DNA of 38,797 bases from Planctomycetaceae bacterium (GTDB taxonomy: Bacteria; Planctomycetota; Planctomycetia; Pirellulales; Pirellulaceae): assembly GCA_002862205.1 (NCBI GenBank), contig PKCN01000353.1, positions 1 through 38,797 of the forward strand, read 5' to 3'. Of the stretch, positions 27,835-34,850 are shown one piece after another. Under the pieces are notes generated by a model. It did no database searches. It had not been told where the DNA came from and saw only the letters and a program-made list of their open reading frames with translations. Each line of letters begins with the position of its first letter. The first letter of the stretch is position 1. The position numbers and the translations under genes are program-made.

Positions 27835-28731
27835 ATGCCGTTTCACCGACGAGAGTTGATACAGGGAGCCATCACAGCGGGCACTGCTTCGATCGTAGCG
27901 GCCAGCCCTTCAGAACTCCCCGCAGCCATTCCGATGCCACCCAAAGTCGTCGACACCAATGTCAGTCTGTTTCAGTGGCCGTTTCGAAGACTCCCACTGG
28001 ATAATGTCGATGACCTTTGTGCAACGCTTCAGCAACTAGGCATTACCGAGGCGTGGGCAGGTAGTTTCGAAAGCCTCCTGCATCGTGACATTCGCGCTTG
28101 CAACGAGCGACTAGCGAAGGCCTGCCAAATCAGAGCGGAACTCATTCCCGTAGGCGCGGTCAACCCAACGCTTCCTGACTGGCAACACGATCTGAAACTT
28201 TGCCTTGGGCGATACGCCATGCCGGGAGTGAGACTGCTGCCCGGATACCACGGCTATACATTGAATGACGAGATCTTTGGCCAGCTGCTGGCAACTGCAA
28301 CTGAACTGGGTGGATTTGTGCAAGTAGCAGTGGCCATGGAAGATACTCGCACACAGTCGCACTCGGTTCAGGCCCCCAATGTGGATCCGCAACCTCTCAA
28401 ACACTGGATGCAAAAGATTCCTCAGGCAAGAGTTCAAATTCTTAATTGCCGCCCCTCCACCTCAGACAGACAGACTTTCGCGTCGATCCCCCGCCTCACC
28501 CTGGACACCTCAAGAGTGGATGGAACCGATGGTGTCGCGACGCTCGTCAATGCCGTGGGCGCCGACCGTCTCTTGTATGGTTCCCACGCACCATTTCTGA
28601 TTCCGGAAGCCGCCTGCATACGAATGCTTGAGACAGGCGTATCGGCTGCTGATGTGCAATTGATCATGCAGGAAAATGCAGCCAGGTTCCGAGATGCCAA
28701 GAGTCCCCCTGCCGAACATCAACCAAGGTAA
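27835..28731 (+). CDS. Amidohydrolase-fold protein with Tat-like signal, metal motif altered (first of two)
   Basis: A 298-residue protein of the PF04909-like amidohydrolase type. I chose the ATG at 27835 because GGAG lies 7 nt upstream; the frame also opens at 27817, overlapping the DUF1501 stop. The leader (FHRRELIQGAITAGTASIVA) looks like a Tat signal. The fold is indicated by KVVDTNVSLFQWPFRR at the start of strand 1, GVRLLPGYHGY, and RLLYGSHAPFL near the end. Expected metal ligands are changed: strand 1 has NVS where active members have HxH, and the terminal GSD motif reads GSH. The strand that usually carries HxG reads VQILNCRP. It may be inactive, or use different chemistry. It is translationally linked to the next amidohydrolase gene by a TAATG overlap. 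Confidence 0.85.
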   Translation: MPFHRRELIQGAITAGTASIVAASPSELPAAIPMPPKVVDTNVSLFQWPFRRLPLDNVDDLCATLQQLGITEAWAGSFESLLHRDIRACNERLAKACQIRAELIPVGAVNPTLPDWQHDLKLCLGRYAMPGVRLLPGYHGYTLNDEIFGQLLATATELGGFVQVAVAMEDTRTQSHSVQAPNVDPQPLKHWMQKIPQARVQILNCRPSTSDRQTFASIPRLTLDTSRVDGTDGVATLVNAVGADRLLYGSHAPFLIPEAACIRMLETGVSAADVQLIMQENAARFRDAKSPPAEHQPR

Positions 28732-29588
28732 TGCAAATGAATTTTGGATTACCTTCAGCTGAAACGCTTCGCAAGTACCGCATTTGGGATGCCTACTTCA
28801 CGCCGGCATTCTCTCACCCAGGATCCGATGGGAGTCGCAACCTGATCAATGAGATCCAACGGTCCATGCCGGCGGTCCGATTGGGACAGTTTGAAAAGCT
28901 CTGCTACTTTGCGCATGTAGGAATTGGAACCACGACCGACTCGAGACTGGAACAACTGCTCCAGGCCAAACCGGAACTGGTACTGAACCCCATGAAGCGT
29001 TGGCCCAACCGATTACTGGGCATGATTCAACTCAATTTACAGAACACGGCCAGTTCACTGGAGGCATTGACCCAATGGTTGCAGGAAGGCCCCATGCTAG
29101 GAGCCTACTTCCCGGGAAGTGGGCCCGGAGCCGCCAACTGTCTGGATCCCAAGGTGAGTCAACTGGTGGAAAGAGTCGCGGAACTTGACGGGGTCATCAT
29201 GCAACACACCTGGCTCAAAACGGGCGGCAAACGCTCACCCCATGAATCAACACCTGCCGAGCTTGCCACCCTGGCATCCCGGTATCCGAAGCAACGATTC
29301 ATCTGCGCCCACGCCGGAGGCGAATGGGAGCAAGGCATCCGCGCAGTTCGCGACTCACCCAATATCCTGATCGAGACATCTGGCTTTGATGCAACCGCTG
29401 GGTTCATTGAAATGGCCACCCGTGAACTCGGATCGAAACGAATCGTATTCGGAAGCCATTTACCCTCTCGATCACTGGGCACTGAACTATCGAAAGTCAT
29501 CTCAGCTCAAATCAGTGAAGCGGAAAAAAAGGACATTCTGGGAGGCAATTACCGTAAACTTCTCAATGTGATCCAGGCACGCAAGTGA
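28731..29588 (+). CDS. Amidohydrolase-fold protein without HxH motif (second of two)
   Basis: A 285-residue protein with no signal peptide, so probably cytoplasmic, unlike its neighbour. The amidohydrolase TIM-barrel is suggested by YRIWDAYFTPAF (strand 1), GAYFPGSGPG, QRFICAHAGGEWEQGI, NILIETSGFDATAG and RIVFGSHLPSRSLG. HAGG is kept, but strand 1 has no HxH and the last motif is GSH rather than GSD, as in the preceding gene. Its ATG (28731) overlaps the upstream stop as TAATG, and a second ATG lies two codons in. The last five codons and the stop are copied downstream in a 22-bp tandem repeat. A heterodimer of the two amidohydrolase-like proteins is possible, but conflicts with their different predicted locations. 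Confidence 0.85.
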   Translation: MQMNFGLPSAETLRKYRIWDAYFTPAFSHPGSDGSRNLINEIQRSMPAVRLGQFEKLCYFAHVGIGTTTDSRLEQLLQAKPELVLNPMKRWPNRLLGMIQLNLQNTASSLEALTQWLQEGPMLGAYFPGSGPGAANCLDPKVSQLVERVAELDGVIMQHTWLKTGGKRSPHESTPAELATLASRYPKQRFICAHAGGEWEQGIRAVRDSPNILIETSGFDATAGFIEMATRELGSKRIVFGSHLPSRSLGTELSKVISAQISEAEKKDILGGNYRKLLNVIQARK

Positions 29589-29633
29589 GGTAATCCAGGC
29601 ACGCAAGTGAGGTAATCCAGGCACACAAGTGAG
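29571..29633 (+). repeat. 22-bp tandem repeat duplicating the 3' end of the amidohydrolase gene
   Basis: Three adjacent copies: 29571-29592, 29593-29614 and a shorter, one-mismatch copy 29615-29633. The unit begins ATCCAGGCAC and ends GTGAGGTA. Copy one contains the last five codons and the TGA stop (29586-29588) of the upstream gene, so the following copies are non-coding echoes of its C-terminus. Confidence 0.95.
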
Positions 29634-29959
29634 ATTCCCTCCACCAAGACTCAAAAACAGGTCCCTTCCAGGCATGGCACACCAGCAATCATCTTTCGAC
29701 AGGTAACCATCACCAGATGCGGCCCGCAGGTGACACAGCCAAGCGTCAATGACCGGCTCTGGACAACGGATTCCGGTGTGTATCGGCATCCATGGCTGCC
29801 TGTCGAACTGGCTGTTTTTTACAACAATCGATAGAATGGGAATTCTCAGTAAATATTCATCATCCGATGGCATGGCCTGCGAGCGGTGTGCCTTTCCCGG
29901 AGGATCATCAAAATGCCCACTTCACGTCCGGGCATGTCTCTCCAAACGGGACTTGAATT
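29589..29959. other. Intergenic region before the beta-helix/cytochrome gene
   Basis: A 371-nt gap with the repeat described above at its left end and a 16-codon leader-like frame at its right end (29913-29963). A TAGAAT -10-like hexamer (29832-29837) follows a T-rich stretch, but the hexamer 17 nt upstream (TGGCTG) is a poor -35. No hairpin with a T-tract was seen. Confidence 0.45.
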
Positions 29960-29963
29960 TTGA
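29913..29963 (+). CDS. Possible 16-codon leader ORF coupled to the beta-helix gene
   Basis: An ATG at 29913 lies 9 nt after a strong GGAGG (29899-29903) and opens 16 codons (MPTSRPGMSLQTGLEF). Its TGA stop (29961-29963) overlaps the TTG start of the next gene (29960-29962). The TTG itself has no good ribosome site, so coupling through this mini-ORF is plausible. The peptide has no run of one amino acid that would suggest classical attenuation. It could be a chance frame. Confidence 0.3.
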   Translation: MPTSRPGMSLQTGLEF

Positions 29964-32314
29964 AACCTGCACTTAAGTTTCTGGCATCCATGATGCTTTG
30001 CTTCGGTTCACCCACCCTCTGGTCGCCAGCCACGTTGATGGTGACTTACGTGTTCACGTTACTGATGACCGACAATCTGGACCATTCCTCACATGCATTT
30101 GCGGCTGAAATCCCCAAGCCCCGGATCACGAAACTGGAAGCTGGCCCCAACGTCCAGTACGACCTGCAGTCAAAACTGATCGATGCGATGCCGGGGGATG
30201 TGATTGAGTTGCCGGAGGGCCATTTCCAGTTTCACCGACAGTTGGACATCACGACCAGTCACTTGACCATTCGCGGCGCTGGCAGCAACAAAACGGTACT
30301 GTCTTTCAAGGGGCAAGCTTCTGGTGGTGCGGGCCTTGAAGCGACGGGCGACCAACTGATACTGGAAGGAATTGCAGTCGAAGACACCGCGGGTAATGCG
30401 ATCAAGGTACTGGGTGCTGATGGAGTGACGTTCCGGGATGTGCGCACTGAATGGACCGGCCCTGCGGCATCGACCAATGGTGCCTACGGAATTTACCCGG
30501 TTCAGTGCAACAATGTGTTGATCGAAAACTGTACTGCAATTGGCGCATCGGATGCTGGCATCTACGTCGGTCAAAGTCGCAACGTGATCGTTCGATCAAA
30601 TCGGGCCGAAAAAAATGTCGCCGGAATCGAAATTGAAAATACAATCCACGCGGATGTGTACGACAATGTGGCAACCCAAAACACCGGCGGCATCCTCGTC
30701 TTTGACTTGCCCGGATTACAAATCAAATCGGGGCGTCAAGTCCGCATACATCACAACCAGGTAAACGACAACAATCACGTGAACTTTGCCGCGAAAGGTA
30801 ATGTCGTGGCGTCGGTCCCACCGGGAATGGGCATCATGGTGATGGCGACCGATCAGGTCGAGGTCAATCACAACACAATCAAACATCACCAAACCACAGG
30901 CATCGCGGTAATCGCGTACCAAGCGAGCGGCAAGCGGCTCAAAAAACGGGACACGACGGATTTTGATCCGTACCCGGAATTGATCTCGGTTCACGACAAT
31001 CAGATCAGCGATAGCGGCTATGCACCCGCGGGTGAGATGGGGCTGCTGCTTGCTCCCTTTGTGGGTGGCATCTTCCCGGACATCTTCTGGGACGGAGTCG
31101 GTGATCCCACACAGATAAACGAAGGCACCTTAACCGAAAAGCAGATTCCCTCGATTCGGAACAATGGGAATATCCGATTTACAAACTTTGACCTGTCTCA
31201 CATCAACCCTCGAGATCTCCTCACCGGGCGGCACCGAATTACCAGCGAACTGAAATCCCATCAGATCAATCGCCCCCCCATACCCAAGGTCACGCTGCCC
31301 CCAGGCAAACCACCACGTAAAGATGCATCTGCTGCAGTACTGGTCTACCGAACGGCGAAAAAAACGCTCTCGGAATATGGCCTGTTCCAGGGAAACCTCG
31401 CGTCTCACTTGCCCACAAAGAATGTCTATCCGTATGAACTCAACACACCGCTGTTCAGCGATTACACCCACAAGTACCGTTTCTTTCAAATCCCCGAAGG
31501 CGAACAGATTCGCTACTCAAAACAGGGACCGATTCAATTTCCAGTCGGTACAGTGATTTCAAAAACATTCGCCTATCCGGTGGATATGACCGACCCAACC
31601 CAGGGCGAACAATTACTGGAAACAAGGATTGAACTCCGGCAACAAGATGGCTGGTATGGATTTTCCTACCTGTGGAATGAAGAGCAAACCGAAGCCACAC
31701 TCGCACTGGGGGGAAGTGAAGTGGATGTCAACTGGATCCACACAGACGGAAAAAAACGAAAGAATCGCTACCAGATTCCCAATGCCAATCAGTGCCTTAA
31801 TTGTCACCAACAGGGCGACGATTTCGTTCCCATTGGACCCATCGCCGCGAATTTGAACGGTGTCTGGGATCACGGCCATGGACCGGTCAACCAATTAGCC
31901 GACTGGACAAAAAGAGGGCTGCTTGCGGAGACACCAGCCCTCCCGGAAATTGAAACATTGCCTGTCATGGACCACCATCAGACCGGATCCGTTTCTCAGC
32001 GTGCCCGCGCCTGGCTGCACGTGAATTGTGCACATTGCCACAATCCCAATGGCTCCGCCCGCACGTCCGGCCTGGATCTACGCTTGACCCAAAGGGACCC
32101 GGCAAAATTCGGCGTCAACAAAGTACCCGTCGCAGCAGGACACGGCTCGGGAGGACGGTCGTACGACATCGTACCGGGCAAACCTGATGAATCCATTTTG
32201 CTCTACCGCATCGAATCAGACGACCCGGGAATTGCCATGCCCAGTGTCGCAAAAAACCTGATCCCCGTTGAGGCTGCCGCGCTGATACGCCAATGGATCG
32301 AACAACTTGATTGA
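29960..32314 (+). CDS. Fused parallel beta-helix (SO_2929-like) and dihaem cytochrome c (SO_2930-like)
   Basis: A 784-residue exported protein. Residues about 50-430 form a right-handed parallel beta-helix with NosD/pectate-lyase-like rungs (LTIRGAGSNKTVLSFKG, GIYPVQCNNVLIENCTAIG, AGIYVGQSRNVIVRSNRAE, GIEIENTIHADVYDNVA). Residues about 450-784 match the SO_2930/HNE_0200-type dihaem cytochrome (TIGR03806): NTPLFSDYTHKYRFFQIPEG, FPVGTVISKTFAYP, GWYGFSYLWNEEQTEATL, PNANQCLNCHQQGDDFVPIG with CLNCH at 612-616, and HVNCAHCHNPNGSARTSGLD with CAHCH at 690-694. In Shewanella these two parts are separate adjacent genes. The start is a TTG directly after an in-frame stop; the ATG at 29990 is an alternative. 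The leader (LKFLASMMLCFGSPTLW) is signal-like. Both families are of unknown function. Confidence 0.9.
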   Translation: MKPALKFLASMMLCFGSPTLWSPATLMVTYVFTLLMTDNLDHSSHAFAAEIPKPRITKLEAGPNVQYDLQSKLIDAMPGDVIELPEGHFQFHRQLDITTSHLTIRGAGSNKTVLSFKGQASGGAGLEATGDQLILEGIAVEDTAGNAIKVLGADGVTFRDVRTEWTGPAASTNGAYGIYPVQCNNVLIENCTAIGASDAGIYVGQSRNVIVRSNRAEKNVAGIEIENTIHADVYDNVATQNTGGILVFDLPGLQIKSGRQVRIHHNQVNDNNHVNFAAKGNVVASVPPGMGIMVMATDQVEVNHNTIKHHQTTGIAVIAYQASGKRLKKRDTTDFDPYPELISVHDNQISDSGYAPAGEMGLLLAPFVGGIFPDIFWDGVGDPTQINEGTLTEKQIPSIRNNGNIRFTNFDLSHINPRDLLTGRHRITSELKSHQINRPPIPKVTLPPGKPPRKDASAAVLVYRTAKKTLSEYGLFQGNLASHLPTKNVYPYELNTPLFSDYTHKYRFFQIPEGEQIRYSKQGPIQFPVGTVISKTFAYPVDMTDPTQGEQLLETRIELRQQDGWYGFSYLWNEEQTEATLALGGSEVDVNWIHTDGKKRKNRYQIPNANQCLNCHQQGDDFVPIGPIAANLNGVWDHGHGPVNQLADWTKRGLLAETPALPEIETLPVMDHHQTGSVSQRARAWLHVNCAHCHNPNGSARTSGLDLRLTQRDPAKFGVNKVPVAAGHGSGGRSYDIVPGKPDESILLYRIESDDPGIAMPSVAKNLIPVEAAALIRQWIEQLD

Positions 32315-32332
32315 CAGCAGCACGCACGGACA

Positions 32333-34018
32333 ATGTGTATGAATCACCCATCACCAGCCCATTCACCAGACGCAGGCATTGACGGGTTATTCGAACAACT
32401 CAAGTTGGGTGCAGAGGCCCTGCGTACAAAGTCACTTGAACAACGGATCCAGTTGATTGACCGCTGCGCCGACGGCATTGGTGCAGTCGCACATCAGTGG
32501 GTGGAAGCAGCCTGCCGTGCCAAGCAAATTCCCTGTGACTCCCCGGCACGAGCGGAGGAAATCACGGCTGGCCCGATCGCGACACTGCGTTTTCTGCGTT
32601 TACTGGCGCGGTCCCTGCGTGATCTTGCTGAACACGGATCCCCCCGCTTACCCGGACACGTGACAAACCACCGGGGGCAACTTCGCGTCCCTGTGTTCCC
32701 AACAAAGCAGCTTCATGACGCTTTGCTTTTCCGGCCCATGAAAGCCGAAACGTGGCTCGATCCTTCCGTCACAGAACAGACCATGTTTGCTGAGGCAGGA
32801 CAGGACTTGAGTACCGCCCCAGAATCAGCATCGGTCGCTGTGGTGCTGGGAGCTGGCAACGTGTCGTCGATCGCTGCTACTGACATGCTCAGCAAAATCC
32901 TGATCGAAAAGTTTTCAGTCATTTTGAAAATGAATCCGGTCAATGACTATCTGACTCCTTATTTTGAAACCGCGTTCAAACCTCTGATCGAATCCAACCT
33001 GCTCAGAATCGTTCACGGCGGTCGCGAAATCGGTGAGCAATTGATCGATCACCCGATCGCCCGCTCCATTCATGTAACCGGATCAGAGCAGACCCACGAC
33101 TGCATTGTGTGGGGGGAAGGTGAGGAAGCGGAAAAAAGCAAACGGATTAATGAACCTCGACTGAAAAAAAAGATCACAAGTGAATTGGGGAATGTCAGCC
33201 CTTGGGCAATCATTCCAGGTCACTACTCAACAGCGGAATTACGCGCTCAAGCGGAAACCATTGCTTCTTCCATTGTCAACAATGCATCCTTCAATTGCAT
33301 TGCTACAAAAATCATTATTACCTGCCGACAGTGGCATCAGAGAACCCGGTTTCTTGAATTGTTGGATTCGATTTTGGCGACCATCCCGCCTCGCTATGCC
33401 TATTACCCCGGTGCAGCAGATCGCTTTGAACGGTTCAGTGGTGATCGCCCCGCCAATGCTGACTTTTTGCCCTGGACGCTGAAGCACAACATCGACCCCG
33501 ATGCCACACCTCACCTGATTGGCGAGGAATCCTTCACCTGCGTTTGTGGCGAACTGGTGTTGGACTCGGATAATGAAAAGGACTTTCTCAAACAGGTGAC
33601 GCAGGTATGCAATCAAAAACTCTGGGGAACGCTGGCAGCCAGCCTTACCGTCCCCACGGCGTTTCGGCGCAAGCATCCCGCCGTGCTCGACGAAACCTTG
33701 CGTCACTTGCGATACGGCACCATTGGGATCAATCAATGGACCGCGGTTTCCTTTGCCCTGATGTCGCCGCCGTGGGGTGGATTTCCGGGCACCAGCTTGC
33801 AAAACATCCAGAGTGGCATTGGTTTCGTACACAACACCTTCCTGCTGAATCAGCCTGAAAAGACAATCCTTCAATCCCCGTTGTGCATGCACCCCAAACC
33901 GATCTGGTACTCAACCCATCGCCAACCTGAAAAGGTTTCATGGGATTTACTGGACCTCTACTTGCGGCCCTCTGCCTTAAGGCTTCCAAAAATTCTGTGG
34001 CACGCATGCACTGGCTGA
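32333..34018 (+). CDS. Aldehyde dehydrogenase superfamily protein
   Basis: A 561-residue protein with no signal peptide, therefore cytoplasmic. ALDH landmarks are SVAVVLGAGNVSSIAATDML near residue 165 (nucleotide-binding region), VILKMNPVNDYLTPYF, SIHVTGSEQTHDCIV, TSELGNVSPWAIIPG, and the catalytic motif NNASFNCIATK with Cys322. The C-terminus has YGTIGINQWTAVSFAL and WGGFPG, in line with the family's closing segment. It is longer than a typical ALDH because of an N-terminal extension of about 100 residues. It would oxidise an aldehyde or reduce an acyl thioester with NAD(P); the substrate is unknown. It follows the fused beta-helix/cytochrome gene by 18 nt and precedes an Mpo1-like fatty-acid protein, which hints at a fatty aldehyde (inference). 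Confidence 0.85.
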   Translation: MCMNHPSPAHSPDAGIDGLFEQLKLGAEALRTKSLEQRIQLIDRCADGIGAVAHQWVEAACRAKQIPCDSPARAEEITAGPIATLRFLRLLARSLRDLAEHGSPRLPGHVTNHRGQLRVPVFPTKQLHDALLFRPMKAETWLDPSVTEQTMFAEAGQDLSTAPESASVAVVLGAGNVSSIAATDMLSKILIEKFSVILKMNPVNDYLTPYFETAFKPLIESNLLRIVHGGREIGEQLIDHPIARSIHVTGSEQTHDCIVWGEGEEAEKSKRINEPRLKKKITSELGNVSPWAIIPGHYSTAELRAQAETIASSIVNNASFNCIATKIIITCRQWHQRTRFLELLDSILATIPPRYAYYPGAADRFERFSGDRPANADFLPWTLKHNIDPDATPHLIGEESFTCVCGELVLDSDNEKDFLKQVTQVCNQKLWGTLAASLTVPTAFRRKHPAVLDETLRHLRYGTIGINQWTAVSFALMSPPWGGFPGTSLQNIQSGIGFVHNTFLLNQPEKTILQSPLCMHPKPIWYSTHRQPEKVSWDLLDLYLRPSALRLPKILWHACTG

Positions 34019-34025
34019 TGCCCTA

Positions 34026-34046
34026 TTTGCGACCGAACATCGCAAA
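34026..34046 (+). terminator. Hairpin after the aldehyde dehydrogenase gene
   Basis: A perfect inverted repeat, TTTGCGA (34026-34032) and TCGCAAA (34040-34046), with a 7-nt loop, begins 7 nt after the stop codon. It is followed by an A-rich tract rather than T on this strand, so it is not a standard intrinsic terminator. It could be an RNA-stability hairpin or a protein-binding palindrome upstream of the Mpo1-like gene. Confidence 0.3.
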
Positions 34047-34157
34047 AACAAAAAATGATGTACCATAAGGTCCACTTGGCCAAAGTCGACTTTGCATCGG
34101 ACCGACAGCAACCGCCTGATCGACTTGCCACACATCGACTACGAAAATGAAGCTGAC

Positions 34158-34769
34158 ATGACTGTGAACAACAGTGGTGACCCGATTCACACAACCAATG
34201 CCCCTCAGGGCGATCCGTACAGCGAAAGCATGATCGAAGCATCGGCTGATCCATGCGATACAAAGAACCACCTCAGGGGTGACCCAGCGACCGAAAACCA
34301 GCGTTTGATTGAACAATGGCTGAATCAGTATTCGCTCTATCACCAAAATCCATTGAACAAGAAAATCCACTATCTATGCGTGCCACTGATTGTGCTCAGC
34401 ATCCTTGGCCTGTTGTGGTCGATCCCGATGCCGCAGGTGATCGCCAGTCTGGGAACATGGTTCAATGCAGCCACCCTGGTCATCATCCTTGCTTCGCTCT
34501 ATTACATACGCCTGTCTCCCCGGCTTGCAATTGGAATGGGAATTGCCGCACTCGCGTCGATCTTCATGTTGGAACATACTGAGCAGTTGCTCGGCGTTCG
34601 GGTCTGGCAGGCATCTATCCTTCTGTTCGTGCTTGCGTGGGTCGGCCAATTCATTGGGCACCACATTGAAGGCAAACGACCTGCCTTTGCAAATGACTTG
34701 CAGTTCCTTCTGATTGGTCCTCTTTGGATTCTTGCAGATCTGTACCGACGCTTGGGAATGACTTACTGA
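34158..34769 (+). CDS. Mpo1/DUF962-family membrane protein (probable 2-hydroxy fatty acid dioxygenase)
   Basis: A 203-residue protein. After a polar N-terminus of about 50 residues it shows the DUF962/YGL010w signature: WLNQYSLYHQNPLNKKIHYLCVP (histidines at about 62 and 71), hydrophobic helices (LIVLSILGLLW, AATLVIILASLYYI, RLAIGMGIAALASIFML, SILLFVLAWVGQF), and GQFIGHHIEGKRPAF with the HH pair at about 168-169. In yeast Mpo1 these histidines bind iron for alpha-oxidation of 2-hydroxy fatty acids (family knowledge). The start is uncertain: the frame opens at a TTG at 34092, and the first ATG is at 34158, which I chose. The ATG at 34230 would remove only the non-conserved tail. It may act with the upstream aldehyde dehydrogenase on the fatty aldehyde or acid products. 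Confidence 0.83.
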   Translation: MTVNNSGDPIHTTNAPQGDPYSESMIEASADPCDTKNHLRGDPATENQRLIEQWLNQYSLYHQNPLNKKIHYLCVPLIVLSILGLLWSIPMPQVIASLGTWFNAATLVIILASLYYIRLSPRLAIGMGIAALASIFMLEHTEQLLGVRVWQASILLFVLAWVGQFIGHHIEGKRPAFANDLQFLLIGPLWILADLYRRLGMTY

Positions 34770-34850
34770 TAGCGTCGAAACTCACCGCGAACATTTTGCC
34801 GGTGACAAGGACATGGCAAGCGACACTTTCGTTATGGACAAAACCAAATC

